Source: DATDIC01 sp963764525
GTDB taxonomy: Bacteria; Pseudomonadota; Alphaproteobacteria; Acetobacterales; Acetobacteraceae
Assembly: GCA_963764525.1 (NCBI GenBank)
Contig: CAVXTC010000011.1
Location: forward strand, 121,785-185,784
Direction of reading: 5' to 3'
DNA: 64,000 nucleotides
Made by a program: the position numbers and the translations under genes
Shown here: positions 26,785-40,244 of the stretch, piece after piece
Layout: the number at the start of each line of letters is the position of its first letter
How positions within the stretch are numbered: the first letter of the stretch is position 1
The notes under the pieces: model-generated
What the model was told of the DNA's origin: nothing
Databases searched by the model: none
The model's input: only the letters and a program-made list of their open reading frames with translations

Positions 26785-27966
26785 GCTGACCCGATCACCC
26801 GAAACAGGCGCGCCTTCAGGACCGACCATAACAGGCCGAGCAATCCGAGCTTGCGAAAGGCGGGTGGCGCCGCACCGGTCAACGAAGCCTCCAGATTGGC
26901 AGCGAAACCGGTTGCCAGCCGGCGCACCACATCCTGCACGAGCCCGGCGCGGTTGAACTGCGCGAGCGCCCCGGTCAGCCGCCAGGTCAGGGTTACTTCC
27001 AGCACGCTGCCGGACCCGGCCGGCAGCACGCGCCAGCTTGCTTCCCCTTCCGCGCCGGAGCCGGTGCCGCCGTCACGACCGCGTCCCTCGATCCGTCCGG
27101 TGCGGGTGGCATCGTCACGAGTGATCCGACCTTTGCCGGCGAATCGCGCGCTGATCGGGCCGAGAGCCAGGACCATGCGGCCGGTGAAGGCGTCGCCATC
27201 GATGTCGGTGATCTCGGCTCCGGGCAGGCATGCGGCGACGCGACGCAGGTCGGCCAGTGCAGACCAGACTGTCTCAGGTGGAACGGCAAGCGAAATGGTT
27301 TCTAAAATGGCGGGCCGCTTCACCGCTCCCGCGTTTGCGGGAGAGAGCCTGGCCCCGAGCTGATCGGGGGCCGCAGCGCGCAAGGGCGGCGGGTGAGGGT
27401 CCCGCGCCAGTGCGCCCTCACCCGGCTCGCTTCGCGAACTGATCCCCGATCCGGTCAGGGGCAGGCTCTCTCCCGCAACAGGGAGAGGTGAAGTCACGGC
27501 CGGCGCCTTTCCCGTCGCCACCGCACGAATCGCCGCGACGATCCCGACATAGCCCGTGCAGCGACACAGGTTGCCGGACAGTTCTTCGCGAATACGCTGC
27601 TCCGGCACGTCGCCAAGTCGCGTCACGATGTCCCGCGCGGTGGCCAGCATGCCCGGCGTGCAGAACCCGCATTGCAGCCCGTGATGCGCGGCGAACGCCT
27701 CGCGCAGTTCGGCCATGATGGGATCGACGTCGAAGCCCTCGATCGTAACCACCTCGCTGCCGTCGCAATCCACCGCGTATGCGATGCACGAACGCGCCGG
27801 CGCGCCGTCCAGCAGTGACCGTGCACGCGCCGCAGACGCCCTGCTCACAGCCCAGATGCGTGCCGGTCAGGCCCAGCGTGTCGCGCAGCAATTCGGCGAG
27901 CTGCATGCGGGGTTCGACCAGTGCCTGTACGCGACGTCCGTTGACGGTCAGCGTCACCGCCATCAT
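26781..27966 (-). CDS. Molybdenum hydroxylase small [2Fe-2S] subunit fused to a CoxG-like SRPBCC domain (frameshifted)
   Basis: The N-terminal part is the iron-sulfur subunit: plant-type ferredoxin motif LGCEQGVCGAC and second cluster motifs CGFCTPGM and NLCRCTGY. It transfers electrons from the Mo-cofactor subunit to FAD. The frame changes near 27817, with one extra A in ACG GTC A CTG CTG (expected C-T-V-L-L-D-G). After the ferredoxin domain, about 58 residues are translated from a family A inverted repeat, then a CoxG/SRPBCC domain follows (AILETISLAVPPETVWSALA...). A GTG near 27322 could instead start a separate CoxG. TAG comes from a family B repeat. Confidence 0.82.
27319..27493. repeat. 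Long inverted-repeat element, family A, inside a coding region
   Basis: The ends (27319-27360 and 27450-27493) are reverse complements: both read outward as TTCACC-(CT)CTCCC...GCGGGAGAGAGCCTG followed by a GATC-centred stem and GGGTGAGGG. Total length is about 175 bp. It has no stop codon in the reading frame of the surrounding gene and encodes a Pro/Gly/Ser/Ala-rich linker between the [2Fe-2S] and SRPBCC domains. Confidence 0.8.
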
Positions 27967-28781
27967 GCGAGCTGCCCGAGCTGCCCGGCGCACCGCCACC
28001 GCATGAAGCTGGCGCGTGATCTCGTCCATCTGTGGCAAGAGGTCGGTGATCTCTTCGGCAATCATCGCCGCCGCCGCCGCCGGGCCGGTCTCGTCCAACC
28101 GCCGGGAGGTTTGCGGCAGCAGCACGGGCGGTCCGTCCACCGCCCCACAGACGACACGGGCAACACCGGCCGCACGGTCCAGCACCGCGGCGCCGATCGC
28201 GCGGGCGAACTCGCCGGTCTTGCGGCAGATTTTGTAATAGCCCCATCGTGCACCAGCGCCGAGCCGCGGCAGTTCGACAGCGACGAGGATTTCGCTTTGC
28301 CGCAAATCCGTGGCGTAGGCGCCCAGCACGAACCGATCGGCCGCGATGCGCCGCTCACCCCCGGTCCCTGCACGATAAACACAGCCCCGAGCGCAACCAT
28401 CGCCGAAACCCAGTCGGCCGCCGGGTCGGCGTGCGCCAGGCTGCCGCCGAGCGTGCCGCGATTGCGCACCGCGCGATACGAAATGCCGCGCGCGACCGTG
28501 GCCAGCATGCCCTGGGTGACGTCCTCGACCACGCCATCCTCGATCTCGGCATGCGTGCGGCAGGCGCCGATGCGCAGCACGCGGCCATCCGCGGCGATGG
28601 CGCGCAGCTCCGGAATGCGCTTGATGTCGATCAGCTTCGACGGACGCGCCAGCCGCAAATTCAGCATCGGCCCCAGCGACTGCCCCCCGGCGATCGCCCG
28701 CACCGTGTCGGCCGCCGCCAGCATTGCTACCGCCTCGGCGACGCTGCCGGCGCGGGCGTAGTCAAAGACGGCCGGCTTCAT
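27967..28781 (-). CDS. Molybdenum hydroxylase FAD-binding subunit, CoxM type (frameshifted)
   Basis: The medium subunit binds FAD and passes electrons onward. It has the FAD motifs AGGQSLGPMLNLRLA (about residues 32-46) and RNRGTLGGSLAHADPAAD (about 107-124). Near 28365 the frame moves to one encoding RFVLGAYATDLRQSEILVAV and the C-terminal domain. As written, this second frame has no stop before the small subunit's ATG ATG at 27961-27966; a TGA is present there in an adjacent frame, so another base error near the end is likely. It overlaps the large-subunit stop by 4 bp. Confidence 0.85.
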
Positions 28782-31138
28782 GCCGCCGCCCGCAGCGCCC
28801 GCAGGATGCGGTCCGGCGAGGCGGGAATGTCGTGCAGCACCGCGCCGAGCGGAGCCAGCGCGTCGTTGATGGCGTTGACGATGGCCGCCGCCGGGGCGAT
28901 GGCACCGCCCTCACCAACGCCCTTGATGCCGTGCGCGGAGTGGGGCGAAAGCGTCTCGGTGTGGTGCACGCGGAAGTGCGGCAGTTCGGTCGGGCCGGGC
29001 AGCAGGTAGTCCATCAGGGTCGATGCCAGCGGCTGGCCGTTCGCATCGTACGGGCATTCCTCGAACAGCGCGGTGCCGACGCCTTGGGCGGCACCGCCGT
29101 ACGCCTGGCCCTCGACGATCATCGGGTTCACCATCCGTCCGCAATCCTCGACGATGACGTAGTCGAGGATCTCGACCAGCCCGGTCTCGGCATCCACCGC
29201 AACGCGCGCCGCATGGGTGGCGTAGGAGAACAGGCCGGTGTCGACGTCGGGCTTGTAGGCCTCGGTCGCCTCCAGCCCGCCGGTGCTGACGCCGTCGGGA
29301 AGCTGGTCGGGGCGCAGATACCAGGCCTGGCCGATATCGGCGTAGGCGACGCTGGCGGCGCCGGCGTGGATGCGGCCGTCGCGGAAAGCTGACGTCCTCG
29401 GGCCGGACCTGCAGCAGATGCGCGGCGATCGCCTTGATGCGCTCGGCGACCACCTCGGCGGCGCGCGAGACCGCGCCGCCGGCCATGACGATGCCGCGGG
29501 ATGCATAGGCGCCGGTGGAGAACGGCGTGGTCGCGGTGTCGCCCGAGCGTGACGCGGATATCGTCGAACGGCACGCCGGTCATTTCGTGCGCGATCTGCG
29601 CGAGCGTGGTCTCCAGCCCCTGGCCGATCGTGTGGATGCCGGCCTTGACTTCCAGCGCGCCGTCGGGGGTCAGTTTCACGTGCGCCTGGTCGAAGCCGGG
29701 CACCAGCGGCAGGCCCCAGGCGGCGAACACCTTGGTGCCGTGCGCGGACTGCTCGGTGTAGGTGGCGAAGCCGACGCCGAGATAGCGGCCCTGCGTCGTC
29801 CCGCTGCGCGCCGGCGCGGTGCGCGTCCAGCCCGATCATGTCCTGGGCGGTCGCAAGCGATGCCGGATAATCGCCGGTGTCGTAGTGCTTGCCGGTGATG
29901 TTGACGTAGGGCATCGCGGCGGCGGGGACGAGGTTCTCGGCCCGCACTTCCCAGGCCTCGCGGCCGACGGCGCGGGCGATGGCGTCGATGGTCAGCTCGA
30001 TGGCGAAGCAGACGCCGGGGCGGGCGACGCCGCGATAGGGCGCGAAGGGCGGCTTGTTGGTGGCGACGGAATACACTTTGCAGCGATACGCTCTCAGGTC
30101 ATACGGTCCGGGCAGGTTGCCGCCGGCCTGCGCCGCTTCCAGGCAGGCGGTGAACGGCCACACCGAATAGGCGCCGGTATCGACCGAAACCTCCGCGTCC
30201 AGCCCGAGCAGCCGGCCGCGCCGATCGGCATAGGCGGTGATCTTATACTCGTGCTGCCGGGCATTGGCGCCGGCGACCAGATGTTCGCGCCGGTCCTCGG
30301 TCCAGCGGAACGGTGTCTTGCGCGTCAGCGCCAGCCACGCGACAGCGATTTCCTCCGGTTGCAGCAGGCATTTGTAGCCGAAGCCGCCGCCGACATCGGG
30401 CGGAGCGACGCGGATCGCCGCCTGCGGAATGCCGAGGAACTCCGCCAGGCCGATGCGGATCAGATGCGGCACCTGCGTGGACGTGTGCACCACAAGCTGG
30501 CCGGCGCGGTGGTCCCACCAGGCGAGCACGCCCTTGCCCTCCATCGGGTGCATGACCTGCCGCGCGCAGGACAAGCGCGAGTTCCACCTTCACCGGCGCG
30601 GCTGCGATCGACCGCCTCGATGCCGCTGTCGAAATCGGTATGCAGGAACAGGTTGTCGCCCCAGTGCTCGTGCAGCAGCGCCGCGTCGGGCGCCCGGCCG
30701 GCGGTGCAGGAAACGATCGGCGGCAGTTCGTCGTACTCGATTTCGACCAGCTCGGTCAGGTCCTCGGCGGCGGCGCGGGTTGGCGCGACGCATAACGCGA
30801 TCGGCTCGCCGACAAACCGCACGCGCTCGACCGGCCAGCACCGGGTATTCGGAAACCTTGTAGCCGGGCAGGGCGGAGCGTGTGACGATCGGCGAGACGC
30901 CGGTCAGGTCATCCAGGAACAGCACATCGTCTTCATTCCCTTGCGGCTTCGCGCGGCGAAGGATGCGCGCATGGGCGAGCGGGCTGCGCAGGAACGCGAC
31001 TTCCTGCAGGCCCGGCATGCGGATGTCAGCGACGAAACAGCCGCGCCCGTGCAGGTGCCGCGAATCCTCCTTGCGGCGCACGCTGGCGCCAATGCCGCTT
31101 TTGCGGACGGCAGTGTCAGGATTTGGCAGGTCGTTCAT
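28778..31138 (-). CDS. Molybdenum hydroxylase large subunit, CoxL/xanthine dehydrogenase type (multiple frameshifts)
   Basis: The catalytic Mo-pterin subunit, about 785 residues if the frames are joined. Segments: IGASVRRKEDSRHLHGRG..., then RFVGEPIALCV, then KVELAL, then VGGGFGYKCLLQPEEIAVA, PYRGVARPGVCFAIE, then IHTIGQGLETTLAQIA, then SRGIVMAGGAVSRAAEV, and finally GIKGVGEGGAIAPAAAIVNAIND with the conserved active-site Glu. Breaks are near 30835, 30600, 30577, 29820, 29555 and 29388, and all six are consistent with single extra bases. The YRGVARP loop is not the CO-oxidising type, so another substrate (aldehyde, N-heterocycle or acid) is expected. Either error-rich sequence or a decaying gene. 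Confidence 0.8.
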
Positions 31139-31236
31139 AGAACGCTTTCAAACCGAACGCACAACGCGTGCTTACGCACAGCGCGCCCTCGCCCGCAAGG
31201 GGAGGGATGTCGTCCGGCGAGTCCGGCGCCGTCCTG

Positions 31237-31900
31237 TTACGGCGTGGCCTGCAGCCGCGCGAGCAGCGGTCCCGACGGCACGCCGTCCATAGGCAATCCG
31301 GCGGTACGCTCGAACGTGCTGATCGCGGTGCTGGTTCGCGGACCCATCACACCGTCCGGCGGCGCCGACAGATAGCCCAGCCTGTTGAGCTGCACCTGCA
31401 CGGCGTGGGTCAGCCCGGGATCATAGGCCGCCGGGTCAGGCGGCGGAGGCGACTGCATCATCATCGGCCCGTAGCCCGGCACCATGTCGCCCTTGGTGTA
31501 CATGCACTGGGCGAACGCGTTGTCGTATTGCTGCTGGATGCCCAGCTGCGCGTTGGCGCTGCTGCCCGCCCCGAGCGCTCCGCCGCCGAGCGCTCCGCTC
31601 GCCGCGCCGATGCCGGCGCCGTACCCGCCGCCGATTGCCCCGCCAAGCCCGGCACCGAGCGCGGTGCCGACCACGCCGACGGCCACCCCCCTAACGTTTG
31701 CGTTCTGCGCCTGGCCGGCGACCGCCTGCTCGGCGAACTGCTTGCAGCCGGCCTCATCGTACTGGAAAGCATCGAGGTTCTTGCCGGGGCCCGGCATCAC
31801 CTGAACCGTCGGCCCCATCGGCGTCTGCGCGCATCCGGCGAGCAGCAGGGCTGCGGCCAGGCCGCCAGGCAGCCCCCGGCGCCCAATTGCGTTTGGTCAT
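31237..31900 (-). CDS. Glycine-zipper lipoprotein with C-terminal peptidoglycan-binding domain (frameshifted)
   Basis: If one extra A near 31887 is removed, translation from ATG 31898-31900 begins MTKRIGRRGLPGGLAAALLL followed by AGC, a lipobox for outer-membrane attachment. The mature part has a glycine-zipper region (VGVVGTALGAGLGGAIGGGY, repeated G-x-x-x-G) that may insert in or span the membrane, then a PG_binding_1-like domain (VQLNRLGYLSAPPDGVMGPR). About 220 residues in all. It probably links outer membrane and cell wall. Function in the neighbourhood is not evident. Confidence 0.75.
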
Positions 31901-32012
31901 CGTTCCGTCCTCCCGGGTCGGCAACGGGCTTGATAACAGATCGTAAGGGCCGATGTCGAGAGCGCCGACCCGGCGGTTTCACAATCTACTGATGGGCCCG
32001 CCGCCGATACGC

Positions 32013-34071
32013 TCACAGCGCCCGGCCAATCCGCAAGGCGTCCAGCACCGCCGCATGGATGTTCCGGCTGGCCACCGCATCGCCGATCCGATGCAATTCG
32101 AAAGGCGGTCCGGCTCGCCGCGGCTGCGCGCGCAACGCCAGCAGGGCGTCGATATCGGTCACGCCATCGTTCGACGACCGTGCCCGCAAGGCGTCGATAC
32201 AGCGGTGCCGAGGGCAGCGTGCCGTGCTCCACCACGACCTGATCGGCGCTGCGTTCCATCGCCGCGCCGGTCATCATGTTCCGGAACGTCGCCGTAATCC
32301 GATTGCCGCGCCGGTCGATCTTCTCCAGCTCATGGTCGAAGGTCGTCGGCACCCCGAGTTCATAGATCCGCCGCTTCCAGATGGCGCGCTCGGCGTAGGT
32401 CAGTTCCTGCGCCAGTTGCGCATCGATTGAGACCAGTGAGACCTGGCGGCCCTGAGCAACGGCCAGTTCCAGCACCTGCGGCGCCGGGTGGCGGCCGGTT
32501 CCGTCATAGACGACGACCTCGGAGCCCAGGGGCACGCTGCCGGTCAGCACGTCCCAGGCGCTGGTGCAGTGCTCGGCGCCGTCCAGCCAGTCGAGGTCGG
32601 GGGTACCGCCGGTCGCCACGATCACCGCATCCGGCCGCTCCGCCAGGACGTCATCGGGTTCCGCAAAGCTGCTGAGGCGCACATCGACATCAAGCCGCTC
32701 GAGCTCCTGCACGCGCCAATCGACGAGGCCGATCAGGTCCTTGCGCCAGCTTGCCCGCGTTCCCATCAGCACTTGGCCGCCGAGCCGGGGCGCCGCCTCG
32801 AACAGCACCACATGATGGCCACGCTCCCCGGCAACGCGCGCTGCTTCCAGACCGGCCGGCCCGCCCCCGACGACGACCACTTTCCGCGGTGGCCCGGATG
32901 ACCGGGGGATCTGATGCGGCAGCGTCAGTTCGCGTCCGGTCGAGGGGTTGTGCACACAATGCGGACGATACTGCGACTGGCAGTGGGTGGCGCCGACACA
33001 GGGGCGGATGCGCTGCTCCTGCCCGGCCTGCAGCTTCGCCACGATGTGCGGGTCGGCGATATGCGCCCGCGTCATCGCCACCATATCCAGCAGCCCTTCG
33101 CGGATCGCGTACCGCGCGGTGGCAATGTCGGAAATCCGCGCGGCGTGGAACACCGGCAACCTGATCTGTTTCTTGAACTGCCCGATCCGCGTCAGCCACG
33201 GCGCGATCGGCGAGGCCATGCCGGGCATGCTATCGACCGCCAGGGCAATCTCGGTATCGATCCGTCCGTAATTGGCGTTGAAGAAATCGATCGTGCCGGC
33301 GCGTTCGAACAGTCGCAGGGTCTCGACGCAGTCGTCGAACGACAGGCCCTGTTCATCGTGCTCGTCCACCACGTGGCGCAGGCCGACCAGGAAATGGTCG
33401 CCGGCCTGGCGGCGGATTTCTTCATGGACCATCAGCCCGAAGCGGCAGCGGTTGGCCAGCGATCCGCCGAACCCGTCGGTGCGCCGGTTCATCTTCGGCG
33501 ACATGAACTGGCCGATCAGGTGGCCGCCGGCATGGGTCTCGATACCATCAAGGCCGCCTTCCTTGCAGCGCCGCGCCGCCGCGCCGAACGCCTTGATCAC
33601 ACGGGCGATGTCGTGCTGATCCATCTCCTTCGGGAAGCTGCGGTGCAGGGTCTCGCGCAACGGCGACGGCGCGATCGTCGGCAGCCAGTTGGACGCGTAC
33701 GGCTCCCCGCGGCGCCCGAGATGGGTGATCTGGCACATCAGCGCCCCGCCGTGGCGATGCACCCGTTGGGAGAACTGCTGGAAATACGGGATGATGTCGT
33801 CGGTGCCGACGTTCAACTGCCGGAACACGTTGGGCGAATCAGGGGCGACATTCGATGAGCCGCCAAACATCGTGAGCGCGATCCCGCCCTTTGCCTTTTC
33901 CTCGTGATAGGCCTGATAGGCCTCCGTCGGGTTGCCGCCTTCTTCCAGGCCGCACGCATGGCTGGTGCTCATGATGCGGTTCTTGAGCACCAGGTGCTTC
34001 AGCCTGAGAGGCTGCAGCAGTGGATCGCGCGACGCGCCGGCGGCCGGTGGTTTCGTTTCAATATCCTGCAT
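32013..34071 (-). CDS. NADH:flavin oxidoreductase with OYE barrel and FAD/NAD domain (frameshifted)
   Basis: About 685 residues, resembling 2,4-dienoyl-CoA reductase, trimethylamine dehydrogenase and relatives. The N-terminal FMN barrel starts LQPLRLKHLVLKNRIMSTSH; the C-terminal half has the dinucleotide fold VVVVGGGPAGLEAARVAGE. The iron-sulfur loop reads IRPCVGATHC and RPHCVHN, so one of the usual four clustered cysteines is displaced or missing. Near 32201 one surplus base (CTG TAT C GAC GCC) shifts the frame; the correct end continues to TGA at 32013-32015. The ATG at 34069-34071 begins MQDIETKPP. Confidence 0.87.
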
Positions 34072-34120
34072 CTGCGTGGTCCAGTATTCTCTTGTGGAAC
34101 CGATCCGGATGACGGAAAAC

Positions 34121-34150
34121 GTGGGGCGGAAAAGCGCAGCGCATTCCGCC
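34121..34150. repeat. Palindromic repeat, family B (half copy)
   Basis: A single arm, GTGGGGCGGAAAAGCGCAGC followed by GCATTCCGCC, in the 109-bp gap between the MFS gene at 34181 and the flavoprotein gene. The partner arm is absent and the usual GTAGG is GTGGG, so no stop codon is supplied here. Confidence 0.7.
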
Positions 34151-34180
34151 GAACCGGGTTGCCCCCAAAGCCTCGCGAAC

Positions 34181-35528
34181 CTAAGCCGGCCGTCGGACGC
34201 CGGAGACTTGCCCCAGTGCGCTCGCTTCAGCCAGCGTGAGCCCCTTGGTTTCCGGCGCCCACATGATAGCCACCCAAAGCCCCAGGACAATCAGCGCGCA
34301 CAGCACCAGCATTGACGGCCCCGGCCCCGATCGTCGAGTAGCCGATCGGCAGCAGGAAGGTGCTGATGGCAGCGCCCACCCGGCTCATTGCCGTTGCGAA
34401 GCCCATGGCGGTGGCACGGATCGCGGTCGGGAAGACCTCGTTCGGATAGACGTATTGCAGCGCGCTGCCACCGGATTCGGCAATCGTGAACACGGTGAAC
34501 GCAACGATAATCAGCCAGGCCGGGCTGTCGGGCGCAAAGCCGATGATGCCCAGCGGCAGCGCCATCAGCACGAACGTGCCGATTAGCAATCGTCGCCGGC
34601 CGAGGTGGTTGATCAGCAGCAGCGCGCTTGGGATGATGCCGACGAGCGACAGCGACGTGATCACCAGCGTGGCGAGGAACGGGTTCTTGACATGCAGCAT
34701 CATCAGCAGTTGCGGTTGCAACGTATGGATCGCGAATGACGGCGCCACCTGAAGCAGCCAGAACAGGCTGACGAACAGCGTCAGTTTCCCATAGCCGCCG
34801 TGGAATATCTGCCCGAACTTCGAGCGTCCTTCGGTGTTGTGCTCGGGTTCCGAGACCTCAAATCCCTCGCCGATATGCCGATCGATGATGGCCTGCGCTT
34901 CGGCTACCCGTCCAACGCTGGCCAGCCAGCGCGGCGATTCCGGCACGCCGAGGCGCAGCAGCAGCACGATCAGCGACGGCACCGCGCTGGACGCCAGCAT
35001 CCAGCGCCAGACCTCGCCGCCGTAGCCGACCAGCAGATAGCCGACGACGAAGCTGGCCACGTAGCCGATCCACCAGGACGCAACCAGGCTGCTGAGCATC
35101 GGCCCGCGGCTTTTGCGCGGCGAGAACTCGGCGATGTAGGAGGTCGCGATCGGGTAGTCGGCGCCGATCGCGATCCCGATCAGCAGCCGGGCAACGAAAA
35201 GCTGCACCGCGTCGGTGACGAAGAACTGCGCGATCGACAACACCACGAACGCGACGAGGTCCAGCGTGTACATCGCCCGGCGCCCGACGATGTCGGTCAC
35301 GTAGCCGCCGATCAGCCCGCCGACGAACAGCCCGATCAGCGCGGAGGCGCCGACCAGCCCAACCCAAACGCTGCTCAGGTGCAGTTGCGGGGTCAGCAGC
35401 GCCAGTGCGATGCCGATGATGCCGAGAATGTACCCGTCGCAGAACGGCCCGCCGGCGGCCAGGAAGCCCATGCGGACGTGAAACAGATTGAGCGGCGCAT
35501 CATCGATCAGCCGCTTCGGTTGTGGCAT
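34181..35528 (-). CDS. MFS transporter, sugar/acid porter type (frameshifted near the C-terminus)
   Basis: About 448 residues, 12 predicted membrane spans. Sugar-porter signatures are present: GYVTDIVGRRAMY between spans 2 and 3, GADYPIATSYIAEFSPRKSRG (like PxSPRWL-group A-motifs), VPESPRWL, and near the end PETKGLTLAE. The last motif is only reached after correcting one extra base at about 34320, after which the stop is TAG at 34181-34183. It sits upstream of the flavoprotein gene on the same strand, so it may import that enzyme's substrate. Confidence 0.87.
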
Positions 35529-35573
35529 TGCCCCGTTTTCCCCGTCTTATGCCAGCCCGTCGAAAGACTGGTC

Positions 35574-35693
35574 GTCATTCCCGCGAAAGCGGGATCCACG
35601 GCCCCGCCCTCAACCCGGAGCAACTCGTGGATGCCGCGTTTGCGGGCATGACGGTAGCAGAGTTGTTCCTTTCCTCTCCCGCAAGCGAGAGAG
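35574..35693. repeat. Palindromic repeats: family C pair and a family A hairpin
   Basis: A facing pair GTCATTCCCGCGAAAGCGGG (35574-35593) and GCCGCGTTTGCGGGCATGAC (to 35652) is followed by a degenerate family A hairpin CCTCTCCCGCAAGCGAGAGAG at 35673-35693. Together they fill the gap between the MFS gene's 5' end and the ssb stop, where a terminator for ssb would be expected. Confidence 0.75.
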
Positions 35694-35703
35694 ATGATCA
35701 ACC

Positions 35704-36208
35704 CTAAAACGGAATCTCGTCGTCCAGGTCGCCGCCTTTGGGCGCATCCCAGGATGGCGCCCCGCCTCGGGACGGCGCCTCGGCGGCCGGACGGGCGGCA
35801 GGGGCCCGCTCACGGAAGCCGCCACCTTCCGCCATGCCGCCTTCGTCACCGCCGCGCGCACTGTCCAGCAGCACCAGCTCGCCGCGGAAATTCCGCAGCA
35901 CCACTTCGGTCGCTGTATTTTTCAACCCCGGCCTGGTCGGTGTATTTGCGCGTCTCGACCGCGCCTTCCAGATAGACCTTGCGGCCCTTGCGCAGGAACC
36001 GCTCGGCGACATCCGCCAGCCGCTCGTTGAAGATCACCACCCGGTGCCACTCGGTGCGTTCCTTGCGCTCGCCCGAGGCCTTGTCGGTCCAGCTCTCGCT
36101 GGTGGCGACCGAAAGATTGACGATCTTCGAGCCCTCCTGCGTGGTTCGCACCTCCGGGTCCTTGCCCAGATTGCCCACCAGGATCACCTTGTTGACGCTG
36201 CCAGCCAT
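35704..36208 (-). CDS. ssb: Single-stranded DNA-binding protein (frameshifted)
   Basis: SSB coats single-stranded DNA in replication, repair and recombination. The OB-fold begins MAGSVNKVILVGNLGKDPEV and includes TEWHRVVIFNERLADVAERF. One extra A near 35920 (AAA TAC A GCG ACC) breaks the invariant G-V-E-K-Y-A-T-E-V-V-L; the second frame gives the Gly/Pro-rich tail and the acidic tip GDLDDEIPF that recruits partner proteins. I start at the ATG at 36206-36208. It is divergent from uvrA across a LexA box. Being essential, it is probably intact in the cell. Confidence 0.95.
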
Positions 36209-36343
36209 CGCTGAACCCTCATGTCTATCTTTGTTCGCTCGCAAAGCGCGAAGCTACCCGAACCCATGCTACCGGGTCATTGATTAACGACCCTTCGACG
36301 AAACGCCCTTCCCGGCAGCCCCGGAAACTGCCATATACCATGA

Positions 36344-36358
36344 GAACATCCCGAGAAC
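36344..36358. promoter_or_regulatory. LexA-type SOS box, GAAC-N7-GAAC
   Basis: The sequence GAACATCCCGAGAAC is a perfect direct repeat of GAAC with a 7-bp spacer, the alphaproteobacterial LexA operator. It is 52 bp upstream of the uvrA ATG and in the divergent region shared with ssb, both classical SOS genes. A single operator could control both. Confidence 0.85.
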
Positions 36359-36410
36359 AACGCGAATCGGACGGCAGGAACGGGCATGGCCACCATCCCA
36401 CACGGCGCAA

Positions 36411-39274
<2,864 letters not shown>

Positions 39275-39293
39275 GCCGTGCGATCGACGGGTC

Positions 39294-40244
39294 ATGGCAT
39301 CGCCCGCCCTTACTGACGAGGCTGAAGCGGTGGCGAACCGGCTGATGCCAGCCGCCAGCACCGGGCCGAACCGATTGCGTCCGCTGCTGGCGCTCACGCT
39401 GCTGCTGCTGATCTGGGGCCTGTCGGTGCCGGTCATGAAGCTCGGCCTGACCGGCCTGTCGCCGATCGCGATGGTTTCGTTGCGCTATCTCTTTGCCGCG
39501 CCGTGTTTCGTGCCATTCCTTATCGGACGGCGCCTGCCGCGCCGGCGGGCGATGGCCGCCATGGCCGGGCTGGCGGTGCTGGGCCTGGTCGGCGGGCAGG
39601 TGCTGCAGGTCATCGGCATCCAGCGCACGTCCGCGGTGGTGGCGACGATCATCACCGCGACCATCCCCATTTTTACGGTGCTGCTCGCCGTGGTCCGGCT
39701 GCGCCAATCGGTCCGGTGGTATCAACTGGCCGGGCTCGGTCTGGCGCTGGCCGGCATCGCCCTGGCGACCGCCGGCACCTCGACCGGCTCCCCCGCTCTG
39801 GCCGCTACGGCCGCCATCGGCGATGCCTGCCTGTTGCTCTCCTCGGTTTGTATCGCGGCTTACTACGTGCTCAGCGCGGAACTGGCGATCAGCGAGGGCG
39901 TCGTCGCGGTGTCGGCCTGGAGCACGATCTTCGGCGCGGTGCTGCTGTCGCCGCTGGCGGCATGGAGCGTCGCGGCGCATCAGGTCCGGTGGACGCCGCT
40001 GAGCTTCGGCGTGCTGGTCTATCTCGGCCTGCTGGTCACCGTCTTCGGCATGTGGATCTGGTTGCATGCATTGCGAACGCTGCCGGCAAGGGTGGCCGCG
40101 TCGTCGCAATATGTGCAGCCGCTGATCGGCATCTTTGCATCGGCCGCGATTTTCGGCACGTCGCTGGGCGCCGGGTTCGCGGCCGGCAGCGCGCTGGTGC
40201 TGGCCGGGATCGCGCTGTGCAGCGTGTCGCGCCCGCGTCCGTGA
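39294..40244 (+). CDS. EamA-family (DMT superfamily) transporter
   Basis: A 316-residue membrane protein with ten predicted spans, formed by two EamA repeats (LLLIWGLSVPVMKLGLTGLS and DACLLLSSVCIAAYYVLS are the repeat starts). Members export amino acids or other metabolites, or take up small solutes; direction and substrate are not determinable. The ATG at 39294 follows uvrA by 19 bp; the frame is open further upstream inside uvrA but without a sensible start. It overlaps the next gene by 4 bp (GTGA). Confidence 0.87.
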   Translation: MASPALTDEAEAVANRLMPAASTGPNRLRPLLALTLLLLIWGLSVPVMKLGLTGLSPIAMVSLRYLFAAPCFVPFLIGRRLPRRRAMAAMAGLAVLGLVGGQVLQVIGIQRTSAVVATIITATIPIFTVLLAVVRLRQSVRWYQLAGLGLALAGIALATAGTSTGSPALAATAAIGDACLLLSSVCIAAYYVLSAELAISEGVVAVSAWSTIFGAVLLSPLAAWSVAAHQVRWTPLSFGVLVYLGLLVTVFGMWIWLHALRTLPARVAASSQYVQPLIGIFASAAIFGTSLGAGFAAGSALVLAGIALCSVSRPRP

